Below, piece after piece: positions 11,508-23,175 of a stretch of DNA of 64,000 nt. Made by a program: the position numbers and the translations under genes. Origin of the DNA: Kalmusia sp. IMI 367209 (lineage: Eukaryota > Ascomycota > Dothideomycetes > Pleosporales > Didymosphaeriaceae); assembly GCA_027946365.1 (NCBI GenBank), contig JAPEUQ010000001.1, forward strand, positions 3,658,001-3,722,000. The letters run 5' to 3'. The first letter of the stretch is position 1. Each line of letters begins with the position of its first letter. The notes under the pieces were generated by a model, which saw only the letters and a list, made by a program, of their open reading frames with translations, ran no database searches and was not told the DNA's origin.

Positions 11508-12059
11508 TCACCGACCTCCTACGGACGTAGCTCGTCCAGGTGATATGTCGCCACGACGGGATGCCTCTTCGCGGATAAGCTTCTCGACATGGGCGGCCGC
11601 ATCGTTGGTGGTCATGCCCGCCGTGAGATAACCATCAGCGCCCTCGAGCTCCATTGGGGTAACGGGTCCGGGACTGTCGAGAGGAATGAGCTTGGGGCTC
11701 GTAGGCTTGACCGTTCCTCGTGCCTGGCGAGCGGCATTGGCCATGAGTTGCTGCTGGTAGAGGTACATCTGTCGTTGGATATCCGAGTACTGCTTCTGAT
11801 GGGTGCGTGGCGAAAGTGGTGGCTGAGGGGAGCTGGGATTGGTAGCGGGCGTCCCTGCTGCGCTGGAGCCCTGCGACGATGCAAAGTTGGCCGGGTGGAA
11901 GCGTGGCAGAGATGGCAGACGCAGGCTCGCAGCGGTGCTAGAGGATTGACGCATGTGAGCTAGAGGTGGTCGGCGGCGAGCCTGAGATGGGATAGCCAGA
12001 GAGTCCATCCTTGGAGAGAGTGGGGAGCTTGGCATGTTGCGATCGGGTCGAGAGGACAT
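11508..12059 (-). CDS. Small disordered fungal protein, function unknown
   Basis: A single exon of 183 residues from the ATG at 12059. The sequence is rich in Ser, Pro, Gln and Arg, with many SPxSP-like sites suited to proline-directed kinases (PSSPLSPRMDSL, PQPPLSPRTHQK), a helical Gln/Tyr segment in the middle (SDIQRQMYLYQQQL) and a helical acidic/basic tail (AAAHVEKLIREEASRRGD). There is no signal peptide or membrane segment. Codon use and clean opening with an ATG favour a real gene. I do not recognise the family. Confidence 0.65.
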   Translation of the reverse strand: MSSRPDRNMPSSPLSPRMDSLAIPSQARRRPPLAHMRQSSSTAASLRLPSLPRFHPANFASSQGSSAAGTPATNPSSPQPPLSPRTHQKQYSDIQRQMYLYQQQLMANAARQARGTVKPTSPKLIPLDSPGPVTPMELEGADGYLTAGMTTNDAAAHVEKLIREEASRRGDISPGRATSVGGR

Positions 12060-14161
12060 GTAGAGTGATGGTGTGGTAGTGGTTGAGGAGGGGGATATGG
12101 ATGCTAAGTGCAGAAACGGGCTCTACTATGCCAGTATGACGTGTGGCGAGTGGGTCGGTTTCGACTTGGTAAAAACCAAGAGCCTTTGTAGCGCACTTTA
12201 AAACAAAGCCCGTAATGAGGTTACAACAATGCGAGTGAAAGAGAAGAGCACCATGCAAGGTGCCAGCGCAGGAGCCAGGCGACACTAATATATTGGCAGC
12301 GGGAGGGTCCTGGAATGCTTGGGATCTTGGAGGACGGCCTCGGGGCGCAGGGCGACTGAAGGGGCAGCAAGACAGTCGATCTTCCGCGTGGCGCGCTGCC
12401 GTCGCGCTACCGATCCGGCAAAGAAGGCAGCGCGGACCCTGTTTTTGATTGTGTAGGCGTTGGGGAATCAGAGCCAGCGTTGTGGTCCCAGGAGGGCAAT
12501 ATCCGTGGCTATCGAAGTCGTAACGTTGGCTGCAGCCGGCACGACTGGTGTGGATGGCGCAATGGGTGAGGCGGCTACGGCTCCCTGCAGGAAAAATGTA
12601 AGCCGTCGTACGTTGCTAGGCACAGGCAGACCAAAGTTGTGGTCGCTGGGTGGAGCACAGTTGATGTCGCGAGTGAGGAAAGGTGCAGTACTTAACCGCC
12701 AGGCCACTGAGGCCTGGCAGACTCGGCTATGGCTATCGTCATCTTCAGGAGCCGTTGGGCGGCGGCATGGGCGCAAACTGAACCCGCTAGTGATGCATCG
12801 TTGCATTCAGTCCATTGTTGTCCACCACCCATGACGCAAATGCACGCTGGAGCATCGTGAAGCCGAGTTTCCGGCGTAGCTCCATTCTGTTGTTCACGTG
12901 CCCTCCTTCCATGGCGCTAGCCATGCTCTCCACAGTCGTAATTTGCCCCCAGCATCTGCACCCTACGAATGCGATGGCGATGGGACTTTGATAACTCGTG
13001 ACGTCTACGTGAGCGCTTTCTTTGCGTGAACGCCTGGTCCCGCGCGCTCCCGCCTCACCGCACGCGGCTCCTCGTGGCGTCTCGCGGCGACTTAGGCGAA
13101 CCTTGGAACACTACGGAACCTCGCATGCGCCCAGCCAGCCTGGAGGTAAGCAACACGACCATCGTGATCGTGATCTGCTCACGCTCAATCGCTCACGCTC
13201 ATCTATCCAGACCGAAATTGCAGCTATCCCTTCTCAGCACAGCAGCCCGTAACGCACCCAGTCCTCCTTCCTCTGTGCCACACCTCCGGAATTACATGCA
13301 TGAAGGCCAATAGGGCATCGTGAGATTGAGCCGCAACCCGACATCGCTCTGAGAAATTTTCCCGCACGGCAGCCACGTCGTGCTCGCGCTCACGCCACGC
13401 AAAAAGCATCGACGAGAGATGCCATTGTCGCGATAGAACGCATCATTGTGTGGCATGGCGTAACCATACCGTCATGTAGTCCTACCAAGGCCAATGCCAG
13501 GCTATCAAAGACGCTGGCTCGCCATTTCTCACGCCTGCAACGAAGCTGTGCCGGACGCAAGGAGCATTGATCAGGAGCTATCTGCCGACAAAGCTGATCG
13601 TGTCTAAGCCAAGAAGATATGCAGACATCTGCAGATGGCGCTTGGTGCAGGCGTGAATTAAAGACGGGCGCGTAGGTAGCAATCTAAGTACGAGAAGATC
13701 GCCTCGGCGCACAACACAAATTCTGCGGTCGATCTCCCGCTGATGCACACTGCAGTTGCGCTCTTTTGCTTCAGCCGCCGGACATGTTCGGGCAGGAGCA
13801 TGCATAGCCATTCCCCCGACTGCGTGGTGTTGGTGGTGGTGGTGGTGGTGGTTGAAGAGGCAGGTGCTAATGTACGCGATCGAGCATCCACCGTGACATC
13901 CAAGCCGTGTGTCACTGTACCGCAAAGGGCAGACTATCATTGCGGACAAAGAAGCATCCTATGCCCCACACATTATCATTTTGGGAACACGCCGAAGCCT
14001 TTTCCTCGGCGGCCATAAAGCCAGAGATTGATTTGCCACAGAACATGACGATAAATGAAAGTGTGTTGGTGGACCGACATGAGTTCGTGTCCGTGATGGT
14101 ATTCATTGGCTTGTTCTCAGTATTCAATGCTAGTTTTTGTCCATATTCGGGTGTTGCTGCA
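12060..14161. other. 2.1-kb intergenic stretch
   Basis: Contains overlapping short frames with no family signature and low-complexity translations (a His-rich frame comes from the TGG repeat at 13831-13852). It should hold the promoter of the 11508-12059 gene near 12060-12300 and the 3' flank of ARP2 at its right end. No gene is supported. Confidence 0.4.
13831..13852. repeat. (TGG)n microsatellite, about seven units
   Basis: An uninterrupted TGG run in non-coding DNA. It explains the poly-His frame on the opposite strand. Confidence 0.9.
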
Positions 14162-15620
14162 TCATCTCGCGCCGAGCTTCTCCAACGCCCTTGCACCCTG
14201 CTCCTGCCACTCTTGTTTTGATATCCACATATCCTCCTTGTCCGCCATCTACGATTCTGTGAGCCGTTGTTCATAGCGTGAGGTACCAGGCAACTTACAA
14301 TATTTGCAAGCACCGCTCCTCCCAGAAAGACCATATGTCGGCGTCTCGGCGGGTCTTCGATGCGGACCTTGAATTTCTGTGGAACTTGTGTGAGCGGTGA
14401 GCTAAGCGGGGTGGCTGCATACGTACGTTCAGTCGCTCCGGATTCCCACCCAGCACCTTGGTAAGCCAAAGCTGCTTGATTTCCTTCTCGAGACGGCTGG
14501 GCAGACCAGGGTACATGCTGCTTCCACCACTAAGCACGATAGCCTTGTACAAGCTGCTTCGTACGTCGACATCGGCAGACTGGATGGTGTTGAAAAGGAA
14601 TTCGGCGATACCGGGTTGCTCGACATCTACCAAGTGCGGCTGGAACAAGCATTCGGGAGCTTCAAAGCGCTCGCTACCGACTCGGATAACGCGACCGTCA
14701 GGAAGTGTGTATGATTCCACCAGAACCGTAGTGTCTTCACTCAGGCGCTGGTCCAGTTCCAGATCATATGAGACATAGCAAAGCTTCTCCTTGATCTGCC
14801 GCACAGTCTCGAAATCAGCAGTGCGGTTAAGAGCGTAGCCCCTCCGTAGCAGCAGCGCGATCAGATTTCGGGTAACGTCTCGGCCAGCTACGTCTAGACG
14901 CCTTGTCAAGTGGTTGAGCACAGTGCTTTCGTAAACGGGGACAATATGCGTGACACCATCACCAGAGTCTACCACCACTCCCGAGGATAGACCCTGAGCG
15001 TACAGAGCTAGCACAGCTTGTATAGCCACGTATACTCCTCCAAAATCGTAGCGCTCAAACATGACCTCGCACATTTGTTCGCGGTTCTTGAGCGGATTCA
15101 TCGGTGGCTCAGTAAGCAGAATCTTGCGGCCCGTAGGATCTATGCGCATCTTCTCAAAGAAAGTGTAGTCCCAGAGGTGCTGCATGTCATCCCAGCGCTT
15201 CACGATGCCATTCTCCATCTATCGGCGGTGAGACGACGTTAGCGCAACTTAGCAGAGACAAGGGCGTTCTCAACAATTCCTGAGCAACGACGTACAGGGT
15301 ATGTGATCTGAAGCATCGAGCGGGCTGTTGCTGCCTCGTCCCCGCACATTATGTCCTTAACCACAATGTCTCCATCTCGCTCTTCGGAACGTAGGATCGG
15401 ACGGCCGACTATCGAGGGGTACTGGTGGTCGGGGAAGTTCTGCAGAGCCCTAGTCAGGTTGACATCTTTTAGGATATATAGAACGCTTCAGCGTGCTAAC
15501 GCACCTGTCCTGCATAGCCAGCCTTAAGGAAACCGGTTCCGCCGTCAAGGACTAGAGAGCGTCAGCAAAGCATTTGCCCCGGTATGCGGAGCTTGCCATA
15601 CCGATAGGAACCTCCGCCAT
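14162..15620 (-). CDS. ARP2: Actin-related protein 2 (Arp2/3 complex subunit)
   Basis: Six exons on the minus strand: 15602-15620, 15505-15551, 15296-15439, 14427-15218, 14299-14376 and 14162-14248. They close to 388 residues, the usual Arp2 length. Seen: [21 protein letters not shown] (phosphate-1 loop of the actin fold), [18 protein letters not shown] (phosphate-2 loop), [20 protein letters not shown], and the Arp2-type C-terminus [11 protein letters not shown]. Arp2 pairs with Arp3 to nucleate branched actin filaments at endocytic patches. The [14 protein letters not shown] stretch begins exactly at an exon border. The gene lies head to head with RPL5. Identity is firm. Confidence 0.96.
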
Positions 15621-16211
15621 CCTGCCCGCAATATGTCGAGATGTAAGGAAACTATAGAGTGGGGTGTGATATTGGGCAGCTGTTATGCGGGAGCGTGGAC
15701 GAGGACGACGTGGAGGGGCAGTGTGAGGTTGGCAAGCTCCAAGGGTGGCCTGTGCACTATCACAGCTTCAATTGACCTGGGGTAGTGCAGACGCTGCCCC
15801 AGATTCATAAAAAAGCTGGACCCTTTAGAAATGCACATAGCGAGCAAGAGATGATTAAATTGTAGTAATTTGAGTCATTGCATTTGAAAACTCGCTCTGG
15901 TTTCGTCGATATTACATGGGAAGGCGTAATTTGAATGTTGAGTCGCCAAAGCCATTACAGCGTATTACTGTTGAAGAATCAGAGATTCGATTGGCCATCG
16001 GTATGTAGCTTATGAGAACAGTAATTAGCATCTTGTAGAGTATGATTGAATCCATTGCTTTGAAGATGCGCTGGTCACCCACCCTAATACGCAACACCAA
16101 AACGCAAGTTCGCTAAAAGCTTGGCACCGCACAACATTTAGCGGAGTGTCGAACTTTCTCTTCTTACGCAGCCAACATCGACAACCACTCGCGGTCTCAA
16201 CGTCGGTCAAG
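15621..16211. promoter_or_regulatory. Divergent promoter region of ARP2 and RPL5
   Basis: 591 bp between the two start codons. I can see no defined site; the AT-rich half lies nearer RPL5. Confidence 0.5.
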
Positions 16212-17393
16212 ATGCCTTTCGTAAGTTAACCTCAATTGCTCTACGCAGTCGCTTCCACGGGGTTGCCATGCGCCCGCCCTAGCTGTTCAGCGTCACCCCG
16301 CCTCGACAGGTCGTGTGCGCCGATGATATTGTATTGGGAGTCTTTGCAAGCTGCTTCGATCTGGGTCTTGAAGCGTCAATTGCTGACTCTGGGAATTAGT
16401 CCAAGCTCGTCAAGAACGACGCGTACTTCTCGTAAGTTCTCTTATTTCTTTCCCTTTCCTTTGCGATCTCTAACGCCATTCAGGCGGTACCAAGTCAAGT
16501 ACAAGCGCCGCCGACAGGGCAAGACCGATTACTATGCCCGCAAGCGCTTGACCACCCAGGCCAAGAACAAGTACAATGCGCCCAAGTACCGACTCGTGGT
16601 TCGCTTCACCAACCGTGACATCGTCGCTCAGATCGTCACCTCTGAGATTGGCGGTGACAAGGTCTTCATGGCCGCATATGCCCATGAGCTCAAGCCCTAC
16701 GGTATCACTGTATGTGTATGCTCTGACCATTCTTTCTCTATATGCTAATTGGAGCAGCACGGTCTCACCAACTGGTCCGCCGCCTATGCCACCGGTCTCC
16801 TGCTCGCCCGCCGCACGTTGAAGAAGCTCGAGCTCGATGAGGACTTCGAGGGTGTTGAGGAGGCTGATGGCGAGTTCACTCTCACTGAGGCCGCTGAGGT
16901 TGATGGTGAGGAGCGCCGCCCGTTCAAGGTCTTCTTGGATGTCGGTCTTACCCGCACTTCGACCGGTGCCCGTGTTTTCGGTGCTATGAAGGGTGCTTCC
17001 GACGGTGGTCTCTTCGTTCCCCACTCCGAGAACCGTTTCCCCGGTTACGACATCGAGTCCAAGGAGCTTGATGCCGAGACTCTCCGCAAGTACATCTTCG
17101 CTGGTCACGTCGCTGAGTACATGGAGACCCTTGCCGACGATGATGAGGAGCGCTACAAGTCGCAGTTCAACGGCTATATCGAGGATGACATCGAGGCTGA
17201 TGGTCTTGAGGAGCTGTACGCCGATGCCCACAAGCAGATCCGCGAAGACCCCTGGAAGAAGGAGGAGGGCGCTGGTCCCAAGAAGACCAAGGAGGAGTGG
17301 AAGAAGGAGTCCCTCAAGTACAGGTCATCCAAGCTCACCAAGGCCGAGAAGGAGAAGCGCGTCCAGGAAAAGATCAAGCAGCTCACGGCTTAA
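16212..17393 (+). CDS. RPL5: 60S ribosomal protein L5 (uL18)
   Basis: Exons are 16212-16220, 16400-16431, 16484-16709 and 16758-17393, giving 300 residues. Seen: the N-terminal basic stretch [20 protein letters not shown] that binds 5S rRNA, the uL18 core ([57 protein letters not shown]) and the eukaryotic C-terminal extension ending in a Lys/Glu-rich helix. The protein escorts 5S rRNA into the large subunit with uL5. The codons are strongly C-ending, as expected for a very highly expressed gene. The first exon codes only three residues and is followed by a 179-bp intron, much longer than the others in the window, a layout common in fungal ribosomal protein genes. Confidence 0.97.
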
Positions 17394-18333
17394 GCCAGTG
17401 TTTCTTGTATATCTCTACACTTCATGACAAAAGCAGGGCAAACGGCGTCTGGGGATGCATGGGGAAATGGATACCGTACCTGACAAGGTATTTTAGCAGC
17501 CTTCAATGAACTGGCCATGCTACCACCTTACTACCAACGATTCACGATACCTTGACTATTCTGCTTATGTTTTGTGACCTTGTGATTCGTTATCTTAGTT
17601 GCACTGACATGTGACTTGAGATTCTGGCGCCGCGAGGTGCAGGTGTTAGCGCCACATCGCACTACTGTGAATACTCAGCAGTCTAGAGCTCGATAGTCAG
17701 CCACGGCAATGGTGCGTTGAGCTGGAGTCACCAGCCGTTATTTGTCCCACCATCGGACTTTGTAAGATTATCTGTCAACAGCGGGAGCGCGGCAGAATGG
17801 GGAAAGAGGCTGGTGAGTCGTGCTGTGCAAGTCGTGCTGTGTGGCAAGGATGACGAATCCACAGAGCAGCTGTCTAGGCAGAGCAAACGGCGGGGGCACA
17901 TGGTTTTTCGACGTCTGAATGTTCCGACTGTGTCGTGACCCGGAAGTGGAGCAGAGAGGAGCCGGGCTCCACTCGCAGCCTTTCGTCATCGCTAGGGTCC
18001 GGTATTCGCAGGAGCATGATCATCGTGGGCTTTCCAGCGACATCTCGCAACGCAACGCAGGCAAAACCAGCGCGGCTCTTTTTCGTGTGTCTTACATTGT
18101 TCAGCAGCGCACTAAGCAGCAAGCGGCCATTTTGCTGTTGGCTGAATAGCCCTTTGCGCACCCTCTGCCGGACTACCCCATCGATTCGGCTAACTTCTAC
18201 CATTCTCCCCAAGCCCCGCTGACATTTCCTCCGCGCGCTTCACTTGTCGGCTTCCCTTTGTATCACCGATGGCGGCCTTCATATATCGCCAGAGATAGCA
18301 TCCAAAGTCGCTCGCCTTTCACTGTCGCCCCAG
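17394..18333. other. Intergenic region, RPL5 3' flank and LRR-gene promoter
   Basis: The first part is the RPL5 3' UTR and terminator. From about 17700 the DNA is mixed, with short frames on both strands and no protein signature. It likely carries the LRR gene's promoter and 5' UTR. The frame in front of the chosen ATG is open from 18244 but has no ATG. Confidence 0.45.
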
Positions 18334-21300
18334 ATGGAAGACGTTACCGGCGTCGACGTCTCGTGGCTGCACCACTCTACACGAGGTGAGCGGACGGTCG
18401 CGGCTCCACTGTTTTTGGCACCACGCATCGTGGACATGCTCCTGGCTGACTCTGTGCTCACTTCAGATCACCATCATCGCCAGTTCGCTCCTTCGTCGCC
18501 TGGCCTTGCGAAAGACGCTCGCCCAAGGACCTCGTCGCACGGCGGTCTCCCTCAAAGCGGCATTCACAATGAGCGCAAAAGTCCGGAGTCCGCGCCGGCT
18601 GTTCACCAACCAGCTTCACCGTCTCCCGCACCCTCCACGCCGACATCAGCACAGAAAATACCCGCAAAGCGTCCGACGCTGCTAGGCCGATCCAGTTCCG
18701 AGAAACAGCCCGGAAGCGTCACGCCACCCGACTCGAAGAGCAGCTTGCGCAAGAATTCGTGGATCTCCAGTATCAGCTCCAAATTCTCTTCGCAGAACTC
18801 GCCGGCACAGACAACTCAAGTGCAAGCTCAAGGTTCGCCGGCGAACACAAATGGTGCGAGCGGCGCTGTTTCGGCGGCCAACGGCGCATTGAACGGCATT
18901 CAGGCCGCGGTCAACGGTACCCATGCTGGCTATGAGCCATATGTGCCGCAGCAACCCAAGGGCTCATTTATCTCAAATGCGTTGCGACGCTTCTCGTCCG
19001 GGTCGCAAGTTGGCGGCGGTCTCGGGAAGGCTGCGCCCAATGGCGGCGTCTGCCCTCGGAAGGTTATGAACATCGACCCGAATCGGAATAGATGCCTAGT
19101 TCCAGAGCTCGATGATAGCAAATTGCGCCGTGTGGCATTCTGCGTTGATGTCGAAATCGCAAGCGGGCCTAGATACAAAGATGATGCGGACAGTGAGGAG
19201 AGAAAGCAGAAGCGGAGGGACAAGAAGCTAAAAGAGCGAGGAGAGGGCGAGGCTCTGAAACATCCAGGATTGTTAGTTGAAGAGAAGGAAAGAGGGGGTG
19301 CCATCAACGTCTGCTCTGCTCAAGAAGTCGTAGGAACCGACCAAGCTCCCAATCCAGAGGGTACTGTACTTGACGATGAAAAGAAGGAGCCAAATAAGAA
19401 GAAAGAGAAGAAAAAGCGCTCTGAAGCTGAAAGGAAAGAACGGAAAGAGAAGAAGCGCAGGAAAGCTGAGGAAAACGGCTCAATACCACTCGAGATCACT
19501 AGGGATGATGACGAAGTGAGCGCTGACGGAGCCGCCGAAGTACCCACCAAATCGCCCAAGCATCAGGACCGCCCGACTACAGATCCCCTGCGCATATACC
19601 GTAGATGCTGTCAATTACGGGAAACCCCAATTCTGAAGAGGATTAGCGATCAGCTGTCAAACGCGGCAGCGTCTGCACTCGCGGCTCCAGGAACAGTAAC
19701 ATGCCTGGATCTTACTGGATCGAGGCTACAACTTGCTGATGTGGTGACTCTTTCCGACTGGCTAGCTGTCGTCCCTGTCAAAAAACTTTTTCTGGAGGAT
19801 GCAGACCTGAACGATGAGAAGGTCCGGGTCATACTTGCTGGCCTGCTTGCAGCTAAGGTTCCAGAAGCCGGCAGAAAAAGGTCTGCTAGCTCGGGAGGTA
19901 CAAAAGATGGGGATGACAATACTGAAGATCGGTCCGGTGTCGTAAAAAAATTAGTCCTCAAGAACAACCCAAAGATCACAGCAGAAGGTTGGAGGCATAT
20001 TGCTCTCTTCGTGTACATGTGCAAATCGATTATGGCGCTCGATGTCTCTATGGTACCGTTCCCATCACCAGCGCCACAGCTATCCCCTCAGATATCCAAC
20101 GGCTCGCACTGTTCGACAAACGACAGAAGGACAGCTGCTAAGGATATTGCCGAGATTATGTCGAAAGCGATCTCAGAACGATTAGGAGGCTCGAAACTCG
20201 AAGAACTGCTTCTGTCTGAGTGTGGTTTATCTTCAACGAGCATTAGGAAGATCGTTGACGGTGCTATCGTTAGTGGTGTCCAACGACTAGGCCTGGCTGG
20301 TAACAACATCGACGAGGAAGGCCTCGGACATATTATTCACTATGTTCGGTCGGGCGTATGCCAAGGACTAGACCTTGGTGGCAACTCTCTGCGCAGTTCA
20401 ATAGCGCGACTTACCGAGTGCTTCACTAAGGACTGCCCGCTGTGGGCTTTGAGTCTCGCTGATTGCGAACTAACTCCAGAATCCCTCAGATTATTGTTTC
20501 CCGCCCTGGGTAATTTACCCAACTTCATTTTCCTAGACCTCTCTCACAACCAAGATCTTTTCTCCAGTCAGACGTCGCTTTGTCTTATACGAAAGTACAT
20601 GCCTCAGTTCAAGAAGCTCAAGCGGATACATCTCACCGACGTTTCTCTATCACAAGCGGATGTGATTGGTATCGCAGAGATTATTCCAGAATGCCCAGTT
20701 CTTGCGCACGTGGACATTCAAGAAAACCCCCCAGATATCCGCTCTGGCTGCAGCGACCACCGAAGAAGAACAAGAAGAAGCGGCTGCTGTGTATGCCTCG
20801 TTGACATTGGCTGCCAAGGTCTCGCAAACCATTGTATTCCTCGGGGTCGATGTCCCTGGGCCTGAAAGCAATGAGGTCGTCAAGGCGCTTGCAAAGCAGG
20901 TCGTTGCCTATTGTCTTCGAAACATGCAGAACATTGAAGGTGTTCCTGAACTTAGAAATGCACCAAAAGATGTCGAAATGCCTGACGTCCTCATGCACCT
21001 TGTCGGGCATACTGATAACACTAGCACGACTTCGGATGATGATGATGCGGCACCCGACGAGGACTATATTGTCGGTGGAACCGGTGTTGCGAAAGCACTC
21101 AGTTACTGTCTGCGGCAGAAGGCATCAGATCTACCCAGACAATCACTGACGGCGAGTGGCACGGCTACCCCTAGGAGTAGCCTGCCTGAAGACTCTGAAG
21201 AGAACCATAGAGCTAAAATAATGTCCAAGAACTTGCTAGAGAATGCGCGTAATATTCGACAAAGGTTGCAATTGGCCTTGGCTCGAGAGGCGAAGGCAGG

Positions 21301-22016
21301 CAATGATATACCATATCGTAAGTCACTGGTACCGTTCTCTGTTGAGGGAGCTATTTTTAACACCTGCAGGTCGCCTTACCTTCCTTGATCAAACTTTACA
21401 GGGAATGATCCAACGTTTCGAAGACGAATATCCCGAAACACGCTTGCAGTCTACTGACGCAGCTTCCACAACCAGCTCTATACCCAGCTCCTCGCCGCCT
21501 CTTTCGACTGTGCCTACACTCTCCACCAGCGCTACCGACGCCGCCAACCAAGATTCGGACGAAGATGAACCCAAAGCTCTCCGGTCCCGCCACAACTCCG
21601 ACGTTAACCTCGCTTCTCGTGCTCAGACCCTCGAAGAAGGTCGCTTGCATCGTCTTGGCCATCGCATCCGTACCGAATTCATCAATGCCTCCCGCCCCAG
21701 CTCTTCGCACTCCGACCAAGCAGATATGTCCGGCAGTATGGACGATCTCAATCTACCACCCCATATTATGGCCCTTCGAGAACATTTCCGAACATATAGC
21801 GGAGAGGAAATTCGACATATGACGGAAGGTGCCGGGTGGGAGAAGGCTTTCAATCACATCGTAGAAAACGCAGAAGAACTGAAGAGGCTAGAAAGGGAAA
21901 ACCCTGAGGAATTCGCCAAGTTTCGGGATACGCAGATCACCGCGCTCAAGAACGCCAATCCCGGTTCCGAGCCCGTGGATCGGTGGAAAGAAAGTGAATC
22001 GGCGATTGAGGACTAG
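18334..22016 (+). CDS. Large leucine-rich-repeat (RNI-like) fungal protein, frameshifted
   Basis: Exons are 18334-18385, 18467-21317 and 21370-22016; the first intron is in-frame and could be retained. Layout: a start MEDVTGVDVSWLHHSTRG, a long Ser/Pro-rich disordered part with PTLLGRSSSEK and a Lys/Glu-rich patch, then RNI-type leucine-rich repeats from about 19700 (VTCLDLTGSRLQLADV, QRLGLAGNNIDEEGL, FIFLDLSHNQDLF), then an acidic linker and a helical tail. The frame breaks at the C run 20727-20732: with five Cs instead of six, DIQENP continues into QISALAAATTEEE, and the gene closes to about 1182 residues. As read, it stops near 20865. I think it belongs to the family annotated in filamentous fungi as cell-wall biogenesis/Mhp1-like, but I am not sure. 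A scaffold role is likely. Confidence 0.82.
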
Positions 22017-23175
22017 AACAGCCGGTCAACTCTTGGGGAGCTCGCGTCCGATCTGTAACTTGCTTCGTCTCTTGCATGTATTATGTGTACCATCGCATTC
22101 CCATCTTGTCACATGGATCTTTGTTTCGCGTTCAGCGTTGTTTTCGTCGGTCGCTTTCATTCCGGGGTATCGCTTTATTAGGTACATACGTGGGTCTCGA
22201 ATCGAGCTTTTGGCGCAGGTGTGCATTGATATCCAAAGGATTTGCTACGTTATCACTGGGTTCGAAAAGATACGGATGCATGTCTGGCTTAGTATCAACT
22301 ACTGTCTCTACTTCGTTGGGGCGCTATTACTACTTTGCATTTCTTTCGCGTTGTCGATTCGGCTGCAGTGCTTTACTTGTATCGAGTGGAAAGCTAGTTG
22401 CTCCCGTGACTCATAACTTGGTCTTTGCATAGCGCGTTTCTTATGCCGTTGAAACATGTCATGTCACTTTTATTCGCGGTCTTGGATCGACGGTCTGGAC
22501 ATATATTGAGGACTGAGATCCCTTGGGGATACCTGTTATGACAACGAATTATCTATAGACCTTTCTATCCTAAGACAGTGTCATTGTGAAAAGTTTGATA
22601 TTCGAAGTAACCCAGAGAACATAAGTGTATATCAATGAAGACATGTGATAAGTGAGGCTATTTCTGGAGGCTTAGGAGGGCTCTGGATATTGAATGCTGT
22701 GAGAAGGTTCCTACTCTGGACCGTATGAAGAGAAGAGGTTGAGATATTGGGATTGAACTGTTTCACTGGCAAATGACTGGTCTGAGCATTGGACAGTCGG
22801 GCTGCTCTAGCTTGTTATCAGTAGTGGCAGCCTATTTACCGTCTGAGAAGGTGGAAGAAGAACATAATCAGGAGGCGGGGTAGCAGGGACAGCAGATCGA
22901 GGCAGCGAGTGTTTTGACAGTAGTGAGGAGATAAGGGCGTGTGTTCAAATATAGTGAAGTGAAAACAGTCACTTGCAAGAGGCCTCAGGACTCTCACATG
23001 GGTCAAACAATTCATTGTAAGAACATGTACTCTCGGTATTCCTAAGGGCACCTCAATGTACATGCAGTCTATCATAGTCTGGTAGCGATAACACGATAGT
23101 TTTGCAGCATGTGTAAAGCAGCTAGTCAAACGATGTTTTTTAGCCTTCCATGATGCCCCGATTTTACCACTATTT
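22017..23175. other. 1.2-kb convergent intergenic region
   Basis: AT-richer DNA between the ends of the LRR gene (+) and the BTB gene (-). The short frames carry no family signature. Nothing else is seen. Confidence 0.45.

Noticed and set aside
12468..12834. Overlapping frames of about 110-125 codons on both strands
   Set aside because: Each is the shadow of the other; neither shows a domain, signal peptide or splice model.
13578..13949. Frame coding a poly-His stretch
   Set aside because: The His run is only the TGG microsatellite read on the other strand; the flanks do not look like protein.
16221..16399. Possible C/D snoRNA in the long first intron of RPL5
   Set aside because: A CTGA and a GATGAT are present, but box C has a mismatch at a key position and no closing stem was found. 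A search against known snoRNAs would decide.
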